This document shows positions 9,094 through 16,580 of a DNA stretch of 64,000 bases, piece by piece. Where the stretch lies: assembly GCF_023715465.1 (NCBI RefSeq), contig NZ_JAMBOE010000002.1, positions 205,104 to 269,103 of the forward strand. The letters run 5' to 3'. The notes beneath the pieces are model-generated. The model was not told where the DNA came from. It made no database searches and saw nothing but the letters and a program-made list of their open reading frames with translations. The position numbers were made by a program, and so were the translations under genes. The stretch is from Paenibacillus macerans (GTDB taxonomy: Bacteria > Bacillota > Bacilli > Paenibacillales > Paenibacillaceae). The stretch's first letter is position 1; each line of letters starts with the position of its first letter.

Positions 9094-9226
9094 GTGAGTT
9101 ATCCCCTAAATAAAAATGAATTCAACTTGGTTTAATCAAATGAAACAACATTTAATTGGAATTGTCAATAAATTTTAACAAATCGATCGGGGTAATTTAA
9201 CATAACTGTGATTCTTGTTATACCTG
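9094..9226. other. Divergent intergenic region between the XRE-cupin gene and the antiporter leader
   Basis: AT-rich and without an ORF. On the minus strand a TTGACA (9168-9163) is followed 17 bases later by a weak TTTCAT, a possible promoter for the XRE gene. No clear operator was recognised. Confidence 0.35.
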
Positions 9227-9255
9227 TTGGCAACAATTATACTTTTTGATATAAT
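9227..9255 (+). promoter_or_regulatory. Strong sigma-A promoter of the antiporter leader
   Basis: TTGGCA (9227-9232), a 17-base spacer and a perfect TATAAT (9250-9255). Transcription should start near 9262, about 150 bases before the antiporter ATG, leaving a leader that contains the long hairpin described next. Confidence 0.7.
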
Positions 9256-9295
9256 GACGCTTGTTGGTTAAAAATTTAAAATGCTTCACTTGGAG

Positions 9296-9375
9296 GAGCC
9301 TGTCACCAAGGGAGTGGTATGTCATTTTCGGCATAACATTCCCGTGGTTGCAGGCTCTTTTTGCATTTTTTTTAA
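9296..9375 (+). terminator. Long leader hairpin with T-rich tail: candidate attenuator before the antiporter gene
   Basis: Arms GAGCCTGTCACCA (9296-9308) and TGGTTGCAGGCTC (9345-9357) pair in 12 of 13 positions, counting one G-U. Inside, GGGA pairs with TCCC and GTGGTATG largely pairs with CATAACAT. The stem is followed by TTTTTGCATTTTTTTT. As it lies between a strong promoter and the start codon, it looks like a conditional terminator or a small RNA's end. I do not recognise a known riboswitch class. Confidence 0.65.
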
Positions 9376-9414
9376 TTTTTTCCGCACAATTCACTTTAAT
9401 GGAGGACGATTGAC

Positions 9415-10563
9415 ATGCTGATTTTAGAACTGGCCATTATTCTGATTGCATCCAAATTAGCCGGAGATCTAAGCGTAAGATTACGGCAGCCTGCGGTTTT
9501 GGGGAAGCTGCTCATCGGCATTCTGCTTGGCCCCGCAGTGTTGGGCTTGATCCATGAAACCGATATTCTCGATGAAATAAGCCAGATCGGCGTCATAATA
9601 CTCATGTTTATCGCGGGGCTGGAAACGGATGCGGGTGAATTCAAGAAAACCGGCAAAGCCTCCGCTTATGTAGGTTTAGCCGGTATCGCCCTTCCTTTCG
9701 GATTGGGATATCTATCGGGTGTTCTTATCGGCATGCCCGTATTTGAGGCCATTTTTCTCGGGCTGCTGCTGTCCGCGACAAGCGTCAGCATTTCGGTACA
9801 AGCACTGAAAGAAATGGGCAGGCTCAAATCCAGAGAGGGAGCTACAATCCTGGGGGCGGCCGTGATTGACGATGTTCTCGTCATTATCCTGCTTGCCTTT
9901 GTCATGAGCTTCGCCGGCGGTGACGTAAACTTGGGAATAATTATTTTGAAGAAGTTCGCGTTTTTTGCGGCTGCGATTGGTTTGAGTTGGAAAGTGGTCC
10001 CTTGGGTGCTGCGCAAGTTCTCTCCGCTCCGCGTGTCGGAGTCGGTCATCTCCGCAGCATTGATCATTTGCTTTCTGTTTGCTTACATGGCTGAATTCGC
10101 TGGTGTGGCTGCCATTATCGGGGCGTATATTGCGGGGGTGGCAATCAGCCTTACCACTTATAAACATGAGGTTACCGAAAAAATCGAAACGATTGGATAC
10201 GCCGTGTTTGTCCCCGTGTTTTTTACGACGATTGGCGTAAAGGTCGACTTTTCCGCGGTTTCCTCCCAGCATGGGCTGATTGCCGGATTAAGCGTGCTGG
10301 CCATTGCCACCAAATTATTGGGATCGGCCATTGGGGCTAAAGCCTCCGGCTTCGGTTGGCGAAGCGCCCTGGGAATCGGCGCGGCGATGGTGTCCCGGGG
10401 CGAAGTCGCGCTGATCATTGCCGCCATCGGTCAAGAAGCCGGGCTGCTGAACGAAGGGATGTTCGCCGTCATTGTACTGGTCGTGCTGGTTACTACGATC
10501 GTCACCCCACCGATGATGAAGCTGTTTTTTAGCGAAAAGAAGAATGAGCCCGGCACGATGTAG
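9415..10563 (+). CDS. CPA2-family monovalent cation:proton antiporter
   Basis: A 382-residue integral membrane protein with about 12 transmembrane segments. Family marks include LRQPAVLGKLLIGILLGPAVLG near the N terminus, the VIDDVLVII core motif with paired aspartates, and GAAMVSRGEVALIIA near the C terminus. It fits the KefB/GerN/KhtU group of Na+ or K+/H+ exchangers. It lacks the C-terminal RCK/TrkA-N domain of full-length Kef proteins, so it is either ungated or uses a separate regulator. RBS GGAGG precedes the ATG. It stands alone behind a hairpin leader. Confidence 0.88.
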   Translation: MLILELAIILIASKLAGDLSVRLRQPAVLGKLLIGILLGPAVLGLIHETDILDEISQIGVIILMFIAGLETDAGEFKKTGKASAYVGLAGIALPFGLGYLSGVLIGMPVFEAIFLGLLLSATSVSISVQALKEMGRLKSREGATILGAAVIDDVLVIILLAFVMSFAGGDVNLGIIILKKFAFFAAAIGLSWKVVPWVLRKFSPLRVSESVISAALIICFLFAYMAEFAGVAAIIGAYIAGVAISLTTYKHEVTEKIETIGYAVFVPVFFTTIGVKVDFSAVSSQHGLIAGLSVLAIATKLLGSAIGAKASGFGWRSALGIGAAMVSRGEVALIIAAIGQEAGLLNEGMFAVIVLVVLVTTIVTPPMMKLFFSEKKNEPGTM

Positions 10564-10595
10564 CCTTGCATGGACTTTTGAATTGAAATTGTAGA

Positions 10596-10635
10596 CTCAA
10601 GGAGAGCTCTCCAAAATCTCCTTGAGTATTTTTTC
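10596..10635 (+). terminator. Terminator of the antiporter gene, embedded in the converging gene's 3' end
   Basis: CTCAAGGAG (10596-10604) pairs with CTCCTTGAG (10618-10626), followed by TATTTTTTC on the plus strand. The 3' arm lies within the last codons of the converging minus-strand gene, so one sequence serves both. No T-run follows in the minus direction. Confidence 0.7.
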
Positions 10636-11082
10636 TCTTGTTTCCGGACTGGACTGATCCAGCATTTGTTTTAATTGTACGGCATGCCAGGACACATAAG
10701 ATGGGTCTATCTTGGAATTACCGTCAAAAAAATGTTCTGGGTATTTTGTCCGCTCCAGGTCTCTTTCATTCACCGCGCCGAAATACTCAAAGGCGTACTG
10801 GAATTCGTTTTTCGAGATCAGCTCATCAACCACTTGTTCGATACGTGCTCGGCTGACATTGTCTACAATAATGACGTGATTGGAACACCAATAAGCCCCG
10901 TTCAAGCAGTGTCCGTTCTCTGAATAATCCTGCCTTATCGATTCAATACATTTGATGGTGTAAAAATCGGCAATCCATCGCGTAGCATCGGGAAAGGTAA
11001 CGACAACATCGACATGGTTGTCTTCTATGTCCTCTACCCATTCCTCCGCACCAATACGAATATGTCTTTTGGCTTCAAACAT
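10597..11082 (-). CDS. Hypothetical protein
   Basis: About 161 soluble residues; no family recognised. The likely start is the ATG at 11082, ten bases after AAGGAG (11098-11093); a TTG further up at 11106 would overlap the RBS. Composition is acidic with Trp, His and Tyr scattered, and a C-terminal helix. The RBS lies across the stop codon of the acetyltransferase gene upstream, so the two are co-translated. No signal peptide or membrane segment. Confidence 0.65.
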   Translation of the reverse strand: MFEAKRHIRIGAEEWVEDIEDNHVDVVVTFPDATRWIADFYTIKCIESIRQDYSENGHCLNGAYWCSNHVIIVDNVSRARIEQVVDELISKNEFQYAFEYFGAVNERDLERTKYPEHFFDGNSKIDPSYVSWHAVQLKQMLDQSSPETREKILKEILESSP

Positions 11083-11096
11083 CTCGGTTAAGCTCC

Positions 11097-11858
11097 TTAA
11101 TTGCAAAGTGATTTAAGTTTTTTGATTGCGGAATGAACGGTAAGCCTGTGGAAAGTAACTAATTGCCCGCGATAAGTAACCCCAAAAATGCCATACGGCG
11201 TCGGGGATAACGCCATCAATTCTTCTCTGTTTTTCATATCAATGACTTTGGCTTCAATCCCGAGCTTTCGGGCCCCTTCCAGCATATTTTCGGTAGCAAC
11301 GTCCACAAACGGGCATTGGTTGGTGCGGAAAATGGTTAGTTCATCGGAAGCTTTCAATCTTTCCTCCCAATTGTTTGGAAAAAAAGGAAGTGGACCATCC
11401 TTGAGCGGATGTACTAACAGTTCAAATCCGTAGGGCGCTTCTTGAATGACATTAAATCCGTTTTTCAAGAAGATGTCTTTGCTCGGAGTCCAGGAAGTGT
11501 CCGAATTGGTGATTACCGCAACACCGCATTTATTTTGTTGTCTTGCATCTTCAATGCATTTATGGATCAGCCTAGTTCCATAGCCTTTTCCGGAAATGTT
11601 GACCCATAAGCAATGGATGATCAAATAATCGTTGGCATGAACGACTCTGGATGAATATTCCGCAGCCGTATACTCTATAAATCCCGCTTGTTTTCCGTTT
11701 TCCATCAGCTTTATGTATTTTAAGCCCGCTGCCAGTTCGTTCTTTAACCAGTTGTTTTTGTTCTGATATCCGGTTGATAGGGGTTTGCTTCTTAAGCAAT
11801 ATCCTCCTTCTTCTTCAAGGTTTTGCTGACTTAATTCAATCATCTGAATAGCTTGCAT
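11097..11858 (-). CDS. GNAT acetyltransferase with YoaP-type C-terminal domain
   Basis: A 253-residue protein like B. subtilis YoaP. The N-terminal GNAT fold spans about residues 1-150, with the acetyl-CoA loop in WVNISGKGYGTRLIHKCIED. The C-terminal part (about 165-253) contains TNQCPFVDVATENMLEGARKLGI and a thioredoxin-like pattern followed by TPYGIFGVTYRGQLVTFH. Substrate is unknown for the family. It shares a transcript with the hypothetical gene that follows. Confidence 0.78.
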   Translation of the reverse strand: MQAIQMIELSQQNLEEEGGYCLRSKPLSTGYQNKNNWLKNELAAGLKYIKLMENGKQAGFIEYTAAEYSSRVVHANDYLIIHCLWVNISGKGYGTRLIHKCIEDARQQNKCGVAVITNSDTSWTPSKDIFLKNGFNVIQEAPYGFELLVHPLKDGPLPFFPNNWEERLKASDELTIFRTNQCPFVDVATENMLEGARKLGIEAKVIDMKNREELMALSPTPYGIFGVTYRGQLVTFHRLTVHSAIKKLKSLCN

Positions 11859-11885
11859 CGGATTCGGGACCTTCCTTCGGATAAA

Positions 11886-12560
11886 TTACAGAATACTTTC
11901 TAAATCGCTTAATGTTTCTATGACAAAGTCCGGTTCAACCTCATGTTTCCAAGTGCGTTTATGCCGGTTCAACCAGCATGCTTTTATGCCTTCTCGCTTT
12001 GCCCCTACGACATCGGAAACCGAATCTCCGATATGGATAACTTTGTCCGGGTTCGTATGATAAATTTGCAGCAGTTCTTTAAACATCGTATTGTTTTCGT
12101 CATTTTTATAAGACCGATACCGTTCGGAAGTCAAAATCCGCATCCCGTATTCCTTATAAAATTCCGGAATCATCGCCTCGTCTGCATCACTTACAATACA
12201 TACTTTGTACTTTTGCAAGATTCTTTTTAAAAATCCGACCGTGTCTTCATAAAATTCCGAGCGTGTGTGTTCTTCAAATAAAATCTCAAGGGCGGCCGCC
12301 GACTCGTATGACAGGTTCATTTGCCGGAATAAACTACCGAAACTGCGTTCATAGACTTCCCTCATAAGAAAAAATAGTTTCGTTTCTTTCATCTGTTGCC
12401 AATGTTCAAAAAAATAACTTAATAATAAACGCCCGCACTCGTCTGCAGCTTCATACGTATAGGTATTTACTAATATCGGCTTCCATATCTGCTCGATTCT
12501 GGAATCCACATTCACTAAAGTTTGGAACATATCCAAACTGACGACTTCAAACGGTTTCAT
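11886..12560 (-). CDS. HAD-superfamily hydrolase
   Basis: A 224-residue hydrolase. Motif I is SLDMFQTLV, with the nucleophile Asp and Phe at +2 as in haloacid-dehalogenase-like members; motif II is the serine in CIVSDADE; a motif III lysine lies in the YRSYKNDEN region; motif IV is HIGDSVSDVVGAKREGI. An alpha-helical C1 cap lies between motifs I and II. It probably dephosphorylates or dehalogenates a small molecule; substrate unknown. Confidence 0.82.
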   Translation of the reverse strand: MKPFEVVSLDMFQTLVNVDSRIEQIWKPILVNTYTYEAADECGRLLLSYFFEHWQQMKETKLFFLMREVYERSFGSLFRQMNLSYESAAALEILFEEHTRSEFYEDTVGFLKRILQKYKVCIVSDADEAMIPEFYKEYGMRILTSERYRSYKNDENNTMFKELLQIYHTNPDKVIHIGDSVSDVVGAKREGIKACWLNRHKRTWKHEVEPDFVIETLSDLESIL

Positions 12561-12745
12561 TTTTTATCATTCCTTAGAAAAGAAGATTATTGTCCGCGAC
12601 ACTATCATTACATTCCAGCAGAAAACATAAGGCAAAAAAATGTCGTTATTCTAGCGATGTCCGTCCATTTGAGAGCATTAGCGGAAATTTATGTCGCTAT
12701 TTTCTCGGATCGCATAGAAATGCCCCCGTTCTGGACCATTCATAG

Positions 12746-12833
12746 GAAAATAAGGACAAAAAATGTCGCTAATGGAGGTAAACATGCCTGGCCTCGAATA
12801 ATAAGTACATAAAGTTCCGCTATTTTGAAGGCC
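12746..12833. repeat. Interspersed intergenic repeat, copy 1
   Basis: About 88 bases that align with 53719-53807 in the same orientation, with roughly 12 differences over 89 columns. The best block is AATAATAAGTACATAAAG followed by (T/A)CCGCTATTTTGAAGGCC. Both copies lie in non-coding DNA far apart, so this is a dispersed element and not gene homology. Function unknown. Confidence 0.75.
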
Positions 12834-12891
12834 ATTTAGTCTAAACCCAGCCGCTGCATAGTGCATCCCCTCACTTAAGTAGCCTTGTTCT

Positions 12892-12926
12892 AATAAAAAT
12901 CCCTACTTCCATGAAAAAGTAGGGAT
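12892..12926 (-). terminator. Rho-independent terminator of the hexosaminidase gene
   Basis: On the minus strand ATCCCTACTT and AAGTAGGGAT form a perfect 10-bp stem with an 8-base loop, followed by TTTTATTAG. Confidence 0.85.
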
Positions 12927-12940
12927 CATCGATCCGATAT

Positions 12941-14440
12941 CTATAAAAACGTAAACGTTCCCTTAAACTCCTCGTAGCTGCCGTAACGTTTCACCGCAAG
13001 CCATGATTTTTCGGCCATGGCCCGCAGCGGTTCGGCGATGCCGGCGCTTACTTCGGCTTCGGTCTGCGCCGACGGTTTGTCGCTCCAAATGGCAAAAGAG
13101 CAGCCGATCAATGCGTCGGGGTATGGCCGCGCATACTCCTGCCCTTCCGCCTCGCTCACTCTGGGGAACACGCCGGGATGCCAGCTATCATAGATCTTTT
13201 TTCCCGTTGGATACTTGTATCCGGCATTTTCCCCCAGCACATAGTAGAAATACGAATCGTTATAATTCAAGACGTCATGGCCTTTGTCCATAAAAGCTTG
13301 CACCTTGGCCATATTGCGGTGCCATTTGGTCCAATAGGCGATTTGCAGGGTAGACTTAAGCGCGGCGCGTTCCGTCTGATCGGCCCGGTAAAAGCCGTCG
13401 TTCCACGCCCGCACGACAAAGCCCTTCCGCTCCAGATAATCGGCAATGTCGTTAATATAGTCGATATACGTATCGACGCCTGTTCCGCCCTGGATCCCCA
13501 ACGTCTCCCGGGCATACGCCTCCAACTGGGGATACGCTCCAAACTTTTCAAAATCGATAAATTCGTCTCCGCCGATATGGAAATAAGGGCTGGCATGAAA
13601 CAGTTCAGCATATTCATCAATCAAATCCAGCACAAACGCTCTGGCGTGAGGATTCGTAATATCCAGCGCTCCCTTGGCCGGAACTCCATTCGTATCTTTC
13701 AACAGCCAGTCCGGATGATTCCGCAGCGCGTAACCCAGGTGGCCCGGCGAATCCAGGGAAGGGATCAGCGTAACGTGATAACGCCTCGCCACCCGGGTGA
13801 TCTCCTGCACCTGCTCTTTCGTCAGATATTCCGGCGACATGACCTCCGGATGCCGTTCGCTCTGCAGCCTAAAACCTTCGTTTTCCGAAAAATGCAGCTG
13901 CAGCACATTTAGCTTCAGCCAAGACATTTCCTTAATTCTTGCCACGATCCATTCGGCCGTAAAAAACTTTCTCCCCATATCCACATGCAGCGCCCGTTCT
14001 TGCATCGCCGGGTAATCGACGGCCTTGCCGCAAGGCAGATAGCCCTTCCGCAGCAGCTGCTGCAGCACGGTTCGCCCGCCGTACATGATCGCCCGCTCGC
14101 CAGGCGCCGTGATTTTAACAAAACTGCCAATATCGATCGTGTAGCCTTCCGGGCTGCTTGTTTCCAGCGGTTCGGCAAGCTCGATGACCAGATCGCCGGG
14201 GGCGGCGTCGCCGATGACTCCAAATTGAACCGGCAGCTTGTTTTCGGTCGGCAGCCGTTTAGCCGCAAATTCCGACTGAAGCAGCGACATCGTGTCGTCA
14301 AGCCGCGGATTGCCGGTGGATTTTGCATTGGAAATGATTACAATTTTGGAGGAAGGGGCCAGCTTCCACCGTTCTTCGGACGCTGTTGTAAACTGCTGCA
14401 CGCTCGGAAAAAGACTTCCCATTCCATGCTGAGTTTCCAT
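12941..14440 (-). CDS. Glycoside hydrolase family 20 beta-N-acetylhexosaminidase
   Basis: A 499-residue enzyme without a signal peptide, so probably cytoplasmic. The GH20 non-catalytic domain 2 covers about 1-140 (VIELAEPLETSSPEGYTIDI ... MYGGRTVLQQLL). The (beta/alpha)8 barrel begins at ERALHVDMGRKFF. The catalytic Asp-Glu pair sits in YFHIGGDEFIDF, and aromatic substrate-clamp residues occur in IAYWTKW and SFAIWSDKP. GH20 enzymes remove terminal GlcNAc or GalNAc by substrate-assisted catalysis. RBS GAGGTGA precedes the ATG. It is monocistronic, with its own terminator. Confidence 0.88.
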   Translation of the reverse strand: METQHGMGSLFPSVQQFTTASEERWKLAPSSKIVIISNAKSTGNPRLDDTMSLLQSEFAAKRLPTENKLPVQFGVIGDAAPGDLVIELAEPLETSSPEGYTIDIGSFVKITAPGERAIMYGGRTVLQQLLRKGYLPCGKAVDYPAMQERALHVDMGRKFFTAEWIVARIKEMSWLKLNVLQLHFSENEGFRLQSERHPEVMSPEYLTKEQVQEITRVARRYHVTLIPSLDSPGHLGYALRNHPDWLLKDTNGVPAKGALDITNPHARAFVLDLIDEYAELFHASPYFHIGGDEFIDFEKFGAYPQLEAYARETLGIQGGTGVDTYIDYINDIADYLERKGFVVRAWNDGFYRADQTERAALKSTLQIAYWTKWHRNMAKVQAFMDKGHDVLNYNDSYFYYVLGENAGYKYPTGKKIYDSWHPGVFPRVSEAEGQEYARPYPDALIGCSFAIWSDKPSAQTEAEVSAGIAEPLRAMAEKSWLAVKRYGSYEEFKGTFTFL

Positions 14441-14539
14441 TAGCTCACCTCATCATTGGTTTTATTCCGAAATGGCACTTAAACCTCTCTCCATATTAAC
14501 ACAGCTGCTGCCCCCGGGCCTGCCGATTTCCTCAAAAAA

Positions 14540-15529
14540 TTACAGGGACCAGCTTGTTTTTTTTAACTCTTCCGTACTGAAAAGAATGTCGTAAGCCTCA
14601 ACCGCCGCTGCTTCGACAAACTCCCTGACAACACGCTGCACTTCCGCTTCCTCAGAGGCGTGAATCATCGCATATAAATTGTACGGCCAATCCGGATAGG
14701 AACGGCGCTGATAGCAATGGCTGACCTCTTTAAACCCAGCTAACCTTTGACCGGCTTCGCGGATTTTTTCCTGCGGCAGAACCGCAACAAACAAACCATT
14801 GGCGGAAAAACCGGCCACCCTGTGCCGCAAAACGGCGGCTACACGCTTCAGAACCCCCGTGGCCTGCAGCCTTTCCAGCCTTCTCAATACGACATCTCGG
14901 CCGCAGCCAGCCCGGTCCGCCACCTCGGCAAAAGGGTCGGGTAAAAGCGGCATATCGCCCTGCAGCTCGCGAATGATCCGCAGATCGAGTTCATCGGTCT
15001 CGCAAGCCCGCCGCGGTGAAAGGCTCACGCGCTCCTGGCTGCCGGGCAGCGGAGGGCTGCCCTTTTCGGCGTTCCCTTCCATATTCAAAAACACGTTCAG
15101 CTTGAACACCTGCTCGGACGGAAATTCGTACAGCCGCGCATAACCCGCCGCTTCACGAATCGGCCCAAGAATCGCCTCGCGCTCTTCCTCTGACCGTGCC
15201 GATAACGTAAACCACATATTCAGCCGATGCCGCCTGCGGTAATTATGGGTAACCCCTTTAAAGCCGTTGACGACGGCAGCGGCCTGATAAAAGCGGCTCT
15301 CCTCCACCTCCATGGCATAGAGCCTTCCCGCGTAACCCAGACCCGCCGGGTTAAAAACGCCGCCAATCCGCCTGACAACCCCCTGCTCCTTGAGCCCCTT
15401 TAGCCGTTCCAGCACTTCTCCCGGCTTCAGCCCCAGCTCTTCACCAACCGCTTGCCAAGGCTCGGCCGTCAGAGGAATGCGGGCTTGCAGCCGGTTCAGG
15501 AGCGCCCGATCCTGTGCATCCAGCTCCAT
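14540..15529 (-). CDS. ahbAB: Siroheme decarboxylase, AhbA-AhbB fusion (Lrp/AsnC-like)
   Basis: A 329-residue tandem protein: two copies of an Lrp/AsnC-like unit, each an N-terminal winged helix plus a ferredoxin-like domain. Copy 1 (about 1-155) has GVTHNYRRRHRLNMWFTL; copy 2 (about 180-329) has EVSHCYQRRSYPDWPYNLYAMIH. These His-x-Tyr-x-Arg segments mark siroheme decarboxylases (AhbA/AhbB; NirDL in heme d1 synthesis). The enzyme removes two carboxyl groups from siroheme to give 12,18-didecarboxysiroheme. Usually AhbA and AhbB are separate chains; here they are fused. It begins directly after the ahbD stop, completing the operon. A heme d1 role is less likely because the two radical SAM partners match AhbC/AhbD better than NirJ. 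Confidence 0.85.
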   Translation of the reverse strand: MELDAQDRALLNRLQARIPLTAEPWQAVGEELGLKPGEVLERLKGLKEQGVVRRIGGVFNPAGLGYAGRLYAMEVEESRFYQAAAVVNGFKGVTHNYRRRHRLNMWFTLSARSEEEREAILGPIREAAGYARLYEFPSEQVFKLNVFLNMEGNAEKGSPPLPGSQERVSLSPRRACETDELDLRIIRELQGDMPLLPDPFAEVADRAGCGRDVVLRRLERLQATGVLKRVAAVLRHRVAGFSANGLFVAVLPQEKIREAGQRLAGFKEVSHCYQRRSYPDWPYNLYAMIHASEEAEVQRVVREFVEAAAVEAYDILFSTEELKKTSWSL

Positions 15530-16552
15530 TTAAGCTTCCCTCCCGCCTGCTGCTCTTGCAGCCGGTCTTTTATGACACCATGGCTCCTCCGCCAAATAAT
15601 TGCCGCCGCTGTAAAAATACGACCTGGCCCGGCAGCCCCCGCAAATCTCCACATTCCGGCACGACCCGCAGGATCCTTCGTATTTCTCGAAATTCCTTAA
15701 GTCCTGAAACGCCGGGCTGGTTTCCCAAATCTCGTGAAACGGCCGCTCGCGCACATCGCCGACCTTGACCGGGAGGTAGGGGCAAATATGCACCTCACCG
15801 TTAGGCAGGATAGAGCAATAGGCGACACCGGCCAGGCAGCCGCGCGTGTAGCGCAGGTTGAGGCCCATGCTTTTGGCCAAAGGCATAAACTGCGGAGCGC
15901 AGGTCGGCTTGATTTCGACCGAGGTCGACTTGCGCTTGGTTAAGACGTTTTTTAAGGCGGTGAAATATTGTTCGCGCTTTAACGCATTTTCTTCGATGTA
16001 AATGCCGCGGCCGGTCGGGACGAGAAAAAACGGATGCAGAGAGGAAACGTCCAGTTCCTCCGCCAATGCGGCCACCCGCTCGAAGTCGTCCATATTTTCG
16101 GAGGTCAGCGTCATATTGATTTGAACCTTAAGTCCGGCTTCGCGCGCGTAACGTATCCCCAGCACCGCCCGCTCCCAGCCGTCAGACGCATTTCGAAAGC
16201 GGTTGTGGTAGGCGGGAGAAGCGCTGTCAATGCTGATGGCGATGCCCGCCAGACCGGCTTCTTTCAGCTCAGCGGCTTTGGCGCTGTCGAGCAGCGTGCC
16301 ATTGCTGCCCAGTGCGGCGCGCAGCCCACGCCCCGCCGCGTAAGCGATCAACTCGCAAAGATCGCCGCGGGTCAGCGGTTCGCCGCCGCTGAAAATGAGC
16401 ATCCGGAATCCCGCCTCCTTGATCTGATCTATCAGCCGGCGCCCTTCCTCCGTCGTCAGTTCGCCCTCCGTCGGCGACTCCGGCCCGGAATCGCGATAGC
16501 AATGTTCGCAATAAAGATTGCATCTTCTGGTCACATTCCAGGATACGAGCAT
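15530..16552 (-). CDS. ahbD: Radical SAM heme synthase AhbD (Fe-coproporphyrin III decarboxylase)
   Basis: A 340-residue radical SAM/SPASM protein. The [4Fe-4S]-SAM cluster cysteines are in TRRCNLYCEHCY near residues 9-18, with the SAM-binding FSGGEPL following. The C-terminal cysteines for auxiliary clusters are in KPTCAPQF, RGCLAGVAYC, VHICPYLP and the C-terminal SCGSCRNVEICGGCRARSYF. This matches AhbD, which oxidatively decarboxylates the two propionates of Fe-coproporphyrin III to the vinyls of heme b. RBS AAGGAG lies before the ATG. It sits between ahbC and ahbAB. NirJ2-like paralogs are the alternative. Confidence 0.85.
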   Translation of the reverse strand: MLVSWNVTRRCNLYCEHCYRDSGPESPTEGELTTEEGRRLIDQIKEAGFRMLIFSGGEPLTRGDLCELIAYAAGRGLRAALGSNGTLLDSAKAAELKEAGLAGIAISIDSASPAYHNRFRNASDGWERAVLGIRYAREAGLKVQINMTLTSENMDDFERVAALAEELDVSSLHPFFLVPTGRGIYIEENALKREQYFTALKNVLTKRKSTSVEIKPTCAPQFMPLAKSMGLNLRYTRGCLAGVAYCSILPNGEVHICPYLPVKVGDVRERPFHEIWETSPAFQDLRNFEKYEGSCGSCRNVEICGGCRARSYFYSGGNYLAEEPWCHKRPAARAAGGREA

Positions 16553-16580
16553 GGCGTTATCTCCTTTTTATACGATCGCA

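Larger units (their letters stand above)
12561..12940. other. 380-base intergenic region
   Basis: No credible ORF. It holds the HAD gene's upstream region, an interspersed repeat copy (12746-12833), several words of the type TAGCGGAAATTTATGTCGCTATTTT, and the hexosaminidase terminator at its right end. Confidence 0.6.

Noticed and set aside
9296-9375. Known Na+, Li+ or c-di-AMP riboswitch before the antiporter
   Set aside because: No aptamer sequence that I recognise, and too little leader before the hairpin. Reported as an unassigned attenuator-like leader.
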